Of a stretch of DNA of 64,000 nt, positions 46,401 to 58,830 are shown in pieces (within the stretch, counting starts at the first letter, position 1; each line of letters begins with the position of its first letter). The stretch is from Oxyruncus cristatus (lineage: Eukaryota > Chordata > Aves > Passeriformes > Cotingidae). The position numbers and the translations under genes are program-made. The notes beneath the pieces were generated by a model. It was not told the DNA's origin, did no database searches, and saw only the letters and a list, made by a program, of their open reading frames with translations. The stretch is taken from contig VXAY01002371.1 in the NCBI GenBank assembly GCA_013399855.1, positions 187,953-251,952 on the forward strand, written 5' to 3'.

Positions 46401-49400
46401 TAAACTCGTCCTCTAACCAGGAGAGTACAGCAGTGACTAGCTATGCATGCAGCCTTTTTCCTCTCTTAAGCTTTGAGAAAATCCCCTAAGGACAGGAACA
46501 GTGGCACCAGAATGTGGGTCTCCCAAAATCTGACTAAATCAGACACTTGGGTATGCTGCACCGTTTATAATCCTTCTCACCTCTAACTTGTGTTTGCTAG
46601 GAAAATCTTGTTCCTCAGAAGTTGCTTTACAGAGACCTGTGATTACTGCCTGCCTAGGGGGCTGAGAGGCAGAGCAAGGAGAAAAAATTGCCTCAAAATA
46701 CATAAAGAAGGAAACAGTGTGGATTTTTTACATAGGTCTGACTGTAATTAAGTGAACCTTGGGTCATTTAGCAATTACTATGGTTGATCAATAATAAGCA
46801 CTTCACAAATTAAGGTACTCAGCTCCTATACAAGATAAAGTTGTTTCAGATAGCAACCTTTGCTATATTGCAAAAACACTGATATGACTGCCCCAGTCTT
46901 TTCTAGAACTGAACAAATCAGCTTTTGTCAAAAGCACAATGGGACACTAGGCTCCTGCTCTGGGTTCAGATACATCAGCCCTGTGGTTTCTCAGGAGTTT
47001 TTTAAAATAAAAACAAAATGCCTTTACTTAGTGTAGGCTGCTATTATAAAATGTCATTGTGCATAGATTACAGATTTTGCTAGAGTCTAACAGTCAATCT
47101 TTTCCATATGAGTGCATGCTTTTGGCTGGGAAAACTATTATCTGAATATAATGGCTTTCTTTTCAAGCCAAAAACTAAGTATGGAAGGCACAGCCAACTG
47201 AAATGAGAAACACTGCCTTATTTCAGTTTTTGTAAAACTGCTCTTATTTATGACAGCGGTTTTGCTGAAGACAGTAGTTTTGCAGAAGAGATGCAATCTT
47301 TCTTAAATAGATGATAAATAATGGCTAAAAACTGAATTGGAAGCAGAATAAATAGAGACAATTAATTCAACTGAAAAAGGCTAATTTTCATTCTGATTAC
47401 CCATGCTAGCACACAATCATCACTCAGTGCTGTTACTAGACTGTGGGATAAGGAACAAATCATAGAATGCAATTGATAAAATAAATAGTACAATACGCGT
47501 ACTGTTCACGTCAATCCGTCAGTAATTATTCTTTACTATGCTACACAAAAATATTCCCAGTTTGAACACAGTTTCAAAACTCCCATTAGAAATTTCAAGA
47601 CATATATGTGGACAATGTGGGTGATGTTCCCTCCTCAGTTCTTCAATGTTGCGTGTACCTTTCTGCCTTAACCTTCCAAATATATATTTGGAAACTTTTC
47701 TCAGATGACTCGTATGTTCATGGGTCCCCTCTATATACTGAAATATTTCACTGAGGTTACTCCTCAAATTTCAGACAAATCTTGCTGCTTCCCCTCATCC
47801 AGTTAATTTCCCAAGCTAGACCACAGTTAATTAATTTTTTGTTATCCTACTGTGCTGGACACGTTTCATTCCTACTACCAGATGCCAAATGAAGTTCCCT
47901 GTAAGTGGCAGCTGTCACGCAAAATTGGATCTAGAGGAAAGTCCTTGCTGTGGTCTGCTGGGAGGACCCAGAGGTAAGTACATGCAGCATTTGATACCTG
48001 TGTTGGTTTCACACTGCAGTGCTGATGTCCCCTGGAAACCTGTTGCAAAAATGCCTTTTAAACAAAATTCCTCAATTGTATTGGTGGGATCTTCATTTTC
48101 TGTTTTAAAGCATCACTGTCTAACTTCACTGTAATACTCACCTTCCCTGTTCTGACTCATTTCTGCCCAGACCGAAAACTATCTAGATCTCAGCATTTCT
48201 GCCATGGAGTTTGGGTGTGATAGTACAAATATGACTGCATTTCTTATTCTATATGTTTATGACCAGAGAATGAATTAGAATCTAGAGGGGTTTGCTTCTA
48301 GTGTGATGTGAAATTTAACAGAAATTGTAAATTGAAGTTTGAGTTCAAAAACAATTTGCTCAGCATAGGCAGCTAGACTGTATAAGCACATAGACCTTGT
48401 TTTCCTGAGAAACTGGCCTAAAGACCCAGTTTGAAACCCTCAGTACATTTGGATTAAACACTATTGAGAAATCAGTTCAAGAAATCATAAAATCAACTGT
48501 ACCTTAAAAAATGGAATTTTAAATATTATTTCTAAGTGATGCAGCAATGTACTCCTAAAAAAACTCTGTTAGATGGGTGAAAACTTTTTCAAGCCTGCCT
48601 TTCAGCTTATCTCTCATCTTTACAGACTCTGGAAAGGCATGTTAGTCTCTAGGCGATGAATATGATTTGTTTACTCAAAGAGCTTCCTGAAATCACAAAG
48701 CAGCATTACTGTATGTTATTAAAAGATAAAAAATGTATTACTGTCAGGTGAAGGGTCAATGTCAACACCCTGCTATATCTGGCAACTTCAGATTTAAAGC
48801 TGAAGCAGTCTTGAAGATGCTCTATTGAAAGTGTTGTATTCAGCAAAAATATCTCATGATACAACATTGTTTCCTATGTCTGGGTCCATCTAGTGCTGTC
48901 AGCAGAGAAATATCACCCTAACATCCAACTGCTTGTCAATTTACCTATCTGGATACTTGCAATAAATTTGAAATTGTACAACAACAAAAAATCTTAGAGA
49001 AAGACCATCTTTATAGCTCATGTACCCAGGCAGGGGGAGAGGAGAGCCAGGCTGGGCTGAAAGGGCTTGTTGGAGTCTTTGTCTCTTTCTGGCTGCAAGA
49101 GGTGGTTCTGCACTGAAAGGAGACTTTTAAAATGGCATTGGTATATACTGTATCTCAAGGGGATAAAAAAGTAATTTCTGTCAAACAACTAAGCAGATGT
49201 GACTGGATATTGTAAGAAGCTATTCAGCTGGAAATCAGAAGTCATTTTTACATAAGTGCATTCCAGAAGAAATATTCTCTAAGTTTTTACTGCAGGACTC
49301 AAGCGAGTCCTCTCAGTTTTTCATGGATACTCTCTTCAATTGGTACTGTAACATATTTTGTGGAAACCATGATTATAATCTTCATAATTATTCTTGCCCT

Positions 49401-50230
49401 GGGAAATTTTTAAAAATATATAGAAAGTCTGCTTGAAGTATTTATAGTCACAGCAATGTTATGAAGTAGCACAACTGCAACTCTTTATTCAGAAACTAAA
49501 CCAAAATGTCTATTGAATTGGGGTGGGAGGAGGGAGGGGGCAATGAGCAGAGCAGTATATTAGAACCACAAGGCAATCTGTTCTTTCAGCTAAATTGTAG
49601 GAATCCATCACATTGCAATGAGGTTCTCTGAGGCAATTTAGGTAACTTTGTTTGATATAACTCTCAAAACAGTAATGGTAACAATAAACCACAGAGAAAA
49701 CAATTTACCCTGTTTCTGACAATTATTCTTTCAATACTGCAGTGACCCCATTAACCAGCCAAGTGCATTAGGAAAATCCAGCATTTCAGCTAAGAATAAG
49801 GGGAAGAACAACAATGTTGAAATGGGTTCATGCTAAATCTAATAGCCATTTGAAAAACCTACAAAGTTTTTATCAAGCGTATAGATTCACCTAAATAGAC
49901 AATGTTCTTACTTATTTTTCTACTACAGAAAAAGATGAGATCCCTAAGTCCAAGGCATTTTTCACAAAGGGCTTAAATTTCTATTACAGATCTTAACTGC
50001 TGGAAACTGCCTTTGTATTGACATTTTTTCTGACAGCAGAGGATCGACTATTTAAAATGCCTAATTTATTGTTGCTCACATGCAAACAATTTCTCTATTC
50101 CAGAATGAACAAGTGCAAATAATTACTTATGCATTCCTGGCAAAAGAGGCACATGAATTTTTCCCCCCACGTAGCGAGGCCATCGACCCATCAGGTATGT
50201 CTCTGGCAGTTGTTCTAAAGAAAAAAAAAA
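46401..50230. other. Intergenic, no gene seen
   Basis: AT-rich again. A possible decayed CR1 piece lies at about 47690-47820. The stretches 46730-47250 and 49700-50200 are low in repeats and contain AT-rich homeodomain-like and octamer-like motifs, so they are weak candidates for conserved regulatory DNA. Confidence 0.55.
47690..47820 (-). mobile_element. Possible decayed CR1 fragment, antisense
   Basis: The plus strand has gggtcccctctatatactga, then gaaatatttcactgag and ccccctcatccagtt-like blocks in the order expected from the reverse complement of the CR1 3' coding end. The match is poor and short; it may be chance. Confidence 0.25.
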
Positions 50231-53200
50231 TATGTCTTTCAGCACCTTGGATATGATGCTGTGTAACATCAGCAGCTTATGATAAACCCTATTCTCAAAT
50301 GATTTTGCTGAAACAGGAGTTCTGCTGCCTTTCCATATGAGCGATACTCACTGACATATTTCTGGCACGAGCAGCTACCACGGGTGTTAACAGATCACGT
50401 TTTGTCCGCTGGGACAGCCAGAGCCCAGTGGAGTTTGTATCACATTTCATCCTTGCTTCAGTCTACTCAGATATTTTATTTGGGTTGCAGATCCCATTTA
50501 CTAAAAGACCATGTTCTCACAGAGCTGCTTGTGTTTTTATTTTGGAGTGTCCCTATGCAACCCCAGACTCATTTCCATGGTATTGTCCGTTATGGCAGAG
50601 CTTCTTGGCTGGTAGAAGACATACAGGGTGTAGATTCATTAATGCCAGCTGCAAAGTAGCAACTTGTTAGTTTCAATTCTTTTGGTACACAAAAAAAAGT
50701 TTTAGATGTTTCCCTTCAAGTGCAGATGTGACAGAGTGTGATTATTTCAAACTTCAAATTCTACCACAAAAAATTATGAAGACAATGAGAACAGTGTGCC
50801 AGTCAATCCAAGTGTGGTCTAGAATAACTTTTGGGCATATGGAAATCATTCTGGAGTTTGCCTGTTAACGCTCTGTACACCAGTAAAACAACTAGTCACT
50901 GCTAAAGAAAACACACAGCAGCACAAGCTTAGGGTTTGGCTCCATCTTATGCTGGAATCCGATGTGGTAAAGCAGTTAGAACCAGATCCTCAAAGATATT
51001 TCGCTCTCTGAAATTAGGGGAAATCAGGTCATGCTTACCTGTAAAGCTTTGTTTCTTGGGGAATTTCCAGAAGCACTGAAGCCCCAAATTTTCACAGCTT
51101 TCTTGGGAAGCTGTGAACCTGGGGCATTGAGCATCACTTTTGGGTACCTATCCACATGCTTGGGTATTTATGTATCACTAAGATTCCTGCCTATGGAGCT
51201 GTGATCCCATTAAATCACAACAGGTAAATGGTATCACAATTGATAACTACTTGAACAGTTTCCCTGACACACCAACTAGCAGCAGCAGCAGCCCTCTCGT
51301 GCTAGAGATGTCCTGTTTTATTTGATTGCTTGGGATCATTCATAATCCCATGGCATTTTTCACAAAAGTTCTCAGCCTGCAATTTAATTGCAAGCTTAAG
51401 CTGCAGCACCAGTACAGCTGCTGTTTGAAATGGTAGATGAAGACTCACTGGGAGCCAGGCAGGAACAGAGCCGGCTTCATGTGGTGCCATGAGATGGTTT
51501 GGTCAGGCTTAGGTGCTCCGTTTTCCTCCCTGCGGGAGAAGGGCAGGCATGGAGGAGGGGAGCAGAGCAGGAGGGTCGGACCCTGCTCAGGTGGCAATGG
51601 CAGGGCCACTACCAGCTAAGCCTGGCTCCAGCCAAGGACTACACAGCCCATGCCACACCTGTCTGGTTTTCCTCCCTGTTATGGTATAATTATCGCCATT
51701 ATAAGCAAAGGGAAAAAAACCCCAGCTTTAAAAACTGCAATGAATTAATCAAAGGCCCTTGCTGAAAAGCAAAACTAGAATCAGGACCTTTTTTTCAGAT
51801 ACAGATTCCAAAACTGAGGCTTTGTAGCCTCCACTTCTTTTGTTTCTCTGGATTTGAGGCACTACATTAAGTCTTCATGTCAAACAAAGCAATTGTTTTT
51901 GACCCTGGGAAAATGACTGTACAGGCATTTAATGTTTTTATTAATGCTTTCCCTGTGTTTCAGAGCATGATGCCTGTGGCACGGTGGCATAAATGCTGTC
52001 TGTACTCTGGGAAGGAATCTCCACCCCTAGTAGGACCAACCCTGAAAAATGCAGTTTCCCCCAGGGTAAGTGTAGTTTGTCAACCCGTGGTGGTGTGTGG
52101 GCTCTCATACAGCTGTTTTGCACTTCATATTTATAAGCCAAGAGTTGAACGTGTTGGTTGTATGAGGAGAAGTTTTTTCCTTAGAGCTGTCTTCAAAGTA
52201 GTGTGGGGATCATACTGTTTCCTCATGGTTTCCATCTGATGAGCTGCTTCAGATTTCTGCAAAACAGAGACAGGGAATCAATTCACTCACAATCCTTCCT
52301 GTCACACTCATCAGAGAAGCCTCTTTTGTGTCAGGCTTTGCAGTACTTCTTATCAATTTGGTTGCCATATGCTCACTTGTGTATTATTTATTTTACTTAT
52401 AATTACTCATTCAGCTGTTAGGAGTATGCATCTGCAGCTTGGACCTCCACAAATAGAACTAATGGTAAAATTTAACAGTTTATATGGAATTGAAAACCAA
52501 GGAAGGAAAAACCCATGTTGATATAACAGCTGTGTCTGCTGTCCATTTCCCATCAAAGTTCCCCTGAAATCTGTTAATCCGGGAAAAGAGCTTGGAGGTT
52601 TTCTAGTTGCCATTTCCTTTTTCTCTGCTTTTAAAAATTTCTAGGAAATTTAGTAAATGCTGGCATAATGACAGGTGGAAAATTAATCCTCTTCAGGTCA
52701 CAGAGATCTGTGGGCAGATGGGTCAGAACAGCTTATTCTGAAGTAAAGCCATTAAGGGAAAACAAACCAGCTTAAAACAAAGAAGTGATTTTTTTTTTTT
52801 TTCCCTTTCGACTCTTGAGCAGACATACAGAGAGCTGTGATGGAAAGTTGCATTTTAGATGTTAAATTTTGCTAATCCTTTATCTTTTATGCATATAAGA
52901 TTTGTATGTTTTTTTATGCTAACCTGAAACGTGACAACGAGGTCAGAACAGATTGCATTCCTATTTTGAAAAGTGAAAATGTAAGCCACTTAAGATAAGC
53001 TTTACTTTGTATGCACATTCTAGGACCAGCTCTGGTTGCAAGGCAGATCTTTTCTCCTTGCCCCTGTTCCCACACACCAGCTTTTCAGCAAGTGCCCATC
53101 CCCAGTACTGCTCCTGGGCTGGCCTCTGGGGACTGCTGGGGACTGCAGACCCCCACCAGAGCAGCAGTTTGTCCCCATCACACCTGTCCTGCTGCTCCTT

Positions 53201-54600
53201 TTCCCCTGCAGCACCACACACCTTTCAGCCATGCCCTCATTTCTTCTGCCTTTGTGTTAGGACAAGCCTAGAAGGTCCTAGAAGGTCCTATTAACCTTGC
53301 TTTGCTGCTGCCCCCAGATGCCCAGAATCTGTATACTTGCCAGGGTTTGCTCTTCTAGGGCAACCTACTCCCTCTCTACTCTCCTACCCCATCACTCTTT
53401 TACATTTTCTGCCAATCTGACTTTCTTCAGATCCTGCCATATTCAAGTTTTGTCTCCAGTTCCATAGTCTGACATAGGATTCCAAGCCCCAGCTAATCCT
53501 CCTGAACTAATAATTTTCTGCCTAAAAATAAACAAACCTTGATAAGCATTTGCTGAATTGAATAGACAAGGTTTAGCAAATTATTTGATTTTCACTAATT
53601 CCCACAGTGTTCCCTACCTATAAAGACCAAAAAGAGGGATTAAGGGTTACTCTGAAGAACAGACACCCTCCTTTCACCAGAGTCTGCTGCCAGGTGTAAA
53701 ATGTTCTGTTCCTTCCTTCACCCCACAGCTTTGCACAGCCCCAGTGATGGGTCTAAGCTGACCCCTGTGCGAAAATCTGCTTTTTGTCCACTTTAATAAT
53801 TGGTCCATACAGCTACAATCTTTCAGTCACCAAGCTGTAAAAGCGCTTTTGTTATTTATGTTATAAGAACACCTTGAATATAGCCTCAGAAGTGCTTTCT
53901 GTGCTAGATGGTTGGGTTTTTTTGTTTTTTTTTTCCTTTTTTCCTTTGTCTTGCAATTTATTGATTGAGGTGCTTAAACAGATGATTAAAATCCCAGCAC
54001 CTCCCAGAGCTACTGAATGTGAAAAAGTTGCATTTATCTCTTTCTCCAGAGACGAGGTCAAAAAAGTGGATTGTGTATTCATCCCTGAATATAGCAAATG
54101 TTTTGGTCATCTCAGTGCCATTTTATAGTGAGCTACAAACCTCAGACTCCTGAACCAACTGACAGGGAAACAAAACAAAACATGGGCACTCCCCCAGTGC
54201 CACTGCGCACAGCTGAGTACCCATTCTTCTGATCTAGTTATAAATCCCAATTCCAAAATCCATTGGACTCTACAAACACAAATTACAATTTGTTCACAAA
54301 AGATGAATCAAACCCTTCCTTTGATTTGTTGTTAGATATAGAATTGCTGAAGACAGCAGGACTGGGGTGATATTGTTTTGATAACCTGTGTCCTTTGGTC
54401 AGCGGTGCTTTTCTTGTTGCAAGCAATTTACATTCATATATCAAGCTTTCAATTTAAAACAGCATTTATCATACAGCAGCCTGAATTCAATAGGAAAATT
54501 GCTGCTGCCTTTCCAGCTGTCAGCTGAATTGCAAGAGCATCACCCTCCTTTCTACCAAACTCTCCTGTGAGACTCTTTCAAAGCCTGAAGAGTATCTTAA
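50231..54600. other. Intergenic, no gene seen
   Basis: Mixed composition. It includes a short AGC repeat near 51281-51294, a GC-rich patch at about 53030-53330 with a tandem 11-bp repeat (ctagaaggtcc) near 53269-53290, and a GTTT/T-rich run at about 53908-53945. Open frames of 60-120 codons (for example 51877-52239) are not recognisable. Confidence 0.55.
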
Positions 54601-57600
54601 GAATATTGATGGACAAGTAAAGCAGTAACAATATTTTTTTCCATATCATATATTTACCAAATATCATAGAGTCATATCTTATTAGAAGTAAGCAATTTAG
54701 AGTTTCTATCACAAATTATAAGTCTTTTCAGAAAAAAAAAAAAGGCAATACAAAACATTTACTTTCTGCTACTGAATTTCACCTGCCCAAGAGTAGTAAA
54801 TCCACACAAATGCATTTTTTTAATTCCTTGATTAAGGGTCTTTTGACAGTTCAAGCTTTTCCATTGTCTTCCACCAAGGAGGAAACACACCTGGAAGCCA
54901 GGCTTGGAGGTTAGGATTTTTAAAACCCCCAGTGAAGTTTGCAATGTGAATTGCAAACCCAATTTTTTTGGCCTTTAGAACACTAAAATGTGTGACTGTA
55001 AGGCTACTTACTGTTTGTACTCCATGGTTAGAATCCACTACTGTCTTTTAGTTCGGTTGTTTGTTTTTTTTTTTCAAATCAGATACATCTAAATCTGTGC
55101 ACTTAAACTTCCTGCTAGGATTTGGTCTAGGTCATGAATAAAATGACCTTAAGAATGTGAAACAGGCTCTGGCCATCCTCTGAATATCCTCTTTTTGTTT
55201 AGACATTAGGACTGGAGTCAATAAACTTCCTGAATATTACCTGTTATTTTCAAAAGTCCAGCAAAGCTTAGTTCAGGGAATTTTAGAGTCCTTGGATCAA
55301 AGAAAAGACCTGAGCTTAAAGAAATTTAGCACTGGGCTGTTAGAGTGAATAGGAAAACTGTTGATGGTGACAATGACACAAAGTCTGGCCATACCTGCCT
55401 TTAAGGTAGATGATTTGATGTGTGAAGTCTTCAAGAAACCACTAGTCTGAGAAAGGCAAGGAGAGAGGGAGAAAAATGCACTGGAAATGATGTTCAGTGA
55501 TGAGTATGAGTGTTTTGATATTTTGCCCACATTTTTGTCTAACCACTAAACTGTCCTGAAGGTTTCACATGACCTTCAGTTTTTCAGGATTAGGAAGTGG
55601 TGTGTTCTTGTGAATGCTCTTAGTGCAAAAGTTTCTGTTCTAAACCTCAGTGCTTTCTCTCTTGCAAGCATTTAAGAGGCTTTTTGTATGCTTTTTGAAG
55701 TTTGGTGACCTTGCGCCACTCAGAGTCTTCAAGGCGGTATCAACTGATAGACAGTGAAAAGGCCATACTTTGGAACTGTGATTTAATTTTGGAGATATGA
55801 TATTACTGCGGCAAGTTAAGACAAACAGCAATGCTGAAGTCTTCCTCCCCTTGTCTCCCTCCTCATAAAGAAACAGCTGTGACTTCAGAAACACCCAGCA
55901 CCAGATATTAATTCAGGTTTGAGGAGTTTCATTTCAAATAATTACATGAGCAGTGTTCCAGGGTACTGTCTAGATTTCTGAGCTTCATCCATTTAATTTC
56001 TTCATTCTCAGCACTAAGCCATATGAAAAGCAGATGACATGCAGACCTTGCAGTAGTCTTGTTGCTCCAGTTGTTTCTAATTAATTAGTCATGAAAACCA
56101 GCCTAAGAGTAAAGTTTTCCACATTTCTCATCTTCTCAGCTTGAGCTCGCTCTTTGTCACTTCCCCTCTAGCGTTAACAAAGTTTTTACAGAAAAAAATC
56201 AAAACCAAAACAAAAGAGAAAAGCAAAGAACTGTACTAAACTACCTTGGAAAACAAAGAACAGTAGATGGAGAAGGGCAAGGCACCAGTTGCATGACTTT
56301 CCTCTGCTCCAAAAGAAATACTTGTGGTGTTGATATCCAGAGACTTCATTTGCAGTGGCACTGGGGGAAAATAAAACTTCTAAATTCTATGAAAATACAC
56401 CTGGCAATTCAGTAATTATTTTTTAATTTTTTTTTCTTCTGTGCGAATAGTTATGCTTGCCAGCATACATTCCAATACAAATAGTCTGACAGGTTGTAGG
56501 TGAAGGACTGGAATTTCACAAGAGTCAATGACTTTAAGTTGTGGTCACTGTTATGAAAGCCACTTTTTCATGGCTTTGGGCACTCTGGCCCTTCTTCCTC
56601 TTGCTGCCTTTCAAAATATAGACTTGCATTTAAATGTGTGTTGGGTTTGATTCTTTCTGTCGGTTTGGGTTTTTTATTGTTGGTTTCTGCTATTGTTGGG
56701 TTTTAGTTTTTATTTTTTTTTATCAACTGCACAGACTAAAGAGTATGTCACTTCTGCTGATATTCTAATTCTCTGGACTCTGGAAACTTTGAAAGGTCTT
56801 GGGGACACAATCTCTTAAGGCTGAACTTGACCTTACAGTGTTTCCATCCACTGCTAGGGCTCACTTAAACAGAGCCCCCAGCTGCAAGTTCCACTCTCCT
56901 GTTGGCGATAGAGTCCAGTCATGAAGTCATAGTACTCTAAAGACTTCAAAGAAAACGGCAGATTTTTTTAGCAGATATAACAAATGTCCCATTAAAAAAA
57001 CCAAAACAGCAACAAGAACAAAAACACAGAAAAAAAAAAACAACCAAAATTAAACAAAACAAACAAAACCACAAAGAACTCAAACAAACAAACAAAAAAA
57101 AACCCATATCTGCTTTGTCACTATCCAGGGAATATAAGAGTTTTTAAGCCCCCTCTTCCTTGTGCCCATGTAAGCTTCCCAGGCACAGAAAATAAATACC
57201 TTGTAAAGACTGCAAGTAAATTCAGGATAAAATTTGTTGTGTATATACACAGGGATGTATTCCCCAAAAATAATTGAAATTACATACATTTGTACTTTTG
57301 AAGAAATGATGGTTTGTTTTTCTCTTAGTTACAGATAATTAGCACTAAGGTGCTCTATGACGTTCACAAAACTCCAGAGTGAAGGTATCTTTCTTGTAGC
57401 TCAATGTTTTGTTCCTTTTAGCCACTCACACAAGAGCTTGTTCTTTGTTGTTCTTCATTTGCTGTTCTTCACTGTACCCAATATGAGCTTCTAAGCCTGT
57501 TTCCCAAATCTCCTGTGATTTAGCTCTGACCAAACTAACTCTGGCTCAGCATCTTGTGGAGAGTAAGGGGTGGCTGACTGCTATCACAGCTTTTCTAAAG

Positions 57601-58830
57601 CAAATATGCAAATGACCTTCAGTTTGTCCTCCTTCAAGTGCCTCTAAGCATCGCATGATTTTCCCCCAATATTTAGACTGCTAATACCACCACTTTCTCC
57701 AAATCTCTAATTAGTATTTGCTTCTGTGTTGGTGCCTGCTGGAATTAATTGATATTTGTTAGATGCTGAAGGGCAGGAACATATGGTGCCACCTTGTGTG
57801 CTGTGCTGATCTGTATGAAACCCTGCTGCTGTGACTGCTGAGTCAGTTCTTTCCTTTTCTCAGCAATAGCAGTAGCTTTAAGATTGACAAGTAGTGAAGG
57901 TGAAAGCATTTAACCCACTGTCTGAGCAGTGTGGCTACAGCTGTATTAGAAAACAGTAATAGAAAGATTGAATAGAAAGATAGAAATATATTTGTAGAGA
58001 GAAACACTCTGTGTTAAATATCCGACTTTCAGACTATACCCACGTCAGGAAAGTCGCTTTGGATTAGGTTGATTCTGGTCCCCTGGGCTGAACTCCAATA
58101 TGCAGGTGAAGTACATCAATTTTAGGACACACATTTTTTTTTTTGGGTTTTGACCAGAAGGAAACCAGCTCCTGTGCTCCAAGGCTGCTCTGTGATGCCC
58201 ACCCAGCATTTACTGATCTCTACCAAGTTTATCCGAAAAAAAAAAAAGGTCAGTGTTAAGCAGGAAAAGTTGGGAGAGAATAACCTTACCCATGCCAAAT
58301 TTGTTATGTGTAGCAGCAATGTGATCTAATATCCATTTAATTTTCCTACAGATGTCCAAATTGTGAATTTTTATTTCATGCCCTGGCTTTGAAGTGGTTT
58401 GAACTAATCTGCTGCTTTGTCAAGAAAACATGGGTGTGATGAGAAGGCTGCCTATAGGTGCAGTGCAGATGTGAACAAAACTTTTTGGCTTTCTGAGACT
58501 GCCCTTACCATACAAAAACCATCCCTGCAACCTTTGTGGTCTTTCCCTTATAAGCCACATATAGGTCTCCATAGGATACTCACAGACACTGTGCTGTAAG
58601 AAGTTGCCCGTGGTGGGCTGTGAAGCAGTGTGACATTTCTGTACTGATGGCCAGAGGACACAGGGTTTGGTGACTTTAACACTCTGGTTTGCAGTTGTTG
58701 TGACTTGGACTTTGCTTCAAGCAGCAATGTAAGGACAATCCAAAAATGAAAAGGCAGCCTGCCTGAAGCCCATGAAGTAAAACAGACAGCACAGTAGAAC
58801 ATATTGCCCTTGTTTTGGCAGGGAGACCTT
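54601..58830. other. Intergenic, no gene seen
   Basis: AT-rich sequence with low-complexity tracts at 56640-56725 (T-rich with GGG) and 56990-57108 (AAAC), and a T12 run near 58135. No gene was recognised. Confidence 0.6.
56990..57108 (+). repeat. AAAC low-complexity tract
   Basis: About 120 bp made almost entirely of A and C, with aaaac, aacaa and caaacaaacaaac units ending in A9-CCC. The largest tract of this kind in the window. Confidence 0.8.

Noticed and set aside
51877..52239. 120-codon plus-strand frame
   Set aside because: Length is within chance for a 64-kb window. The product has no recognisable motif and its start lies in ordinary intergenic DNA.
53007..53294. Several overlapping frames in a C-rich segment
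   Set aside because: Five frames on two strands over the same bases indicate low stop density, not a gene.
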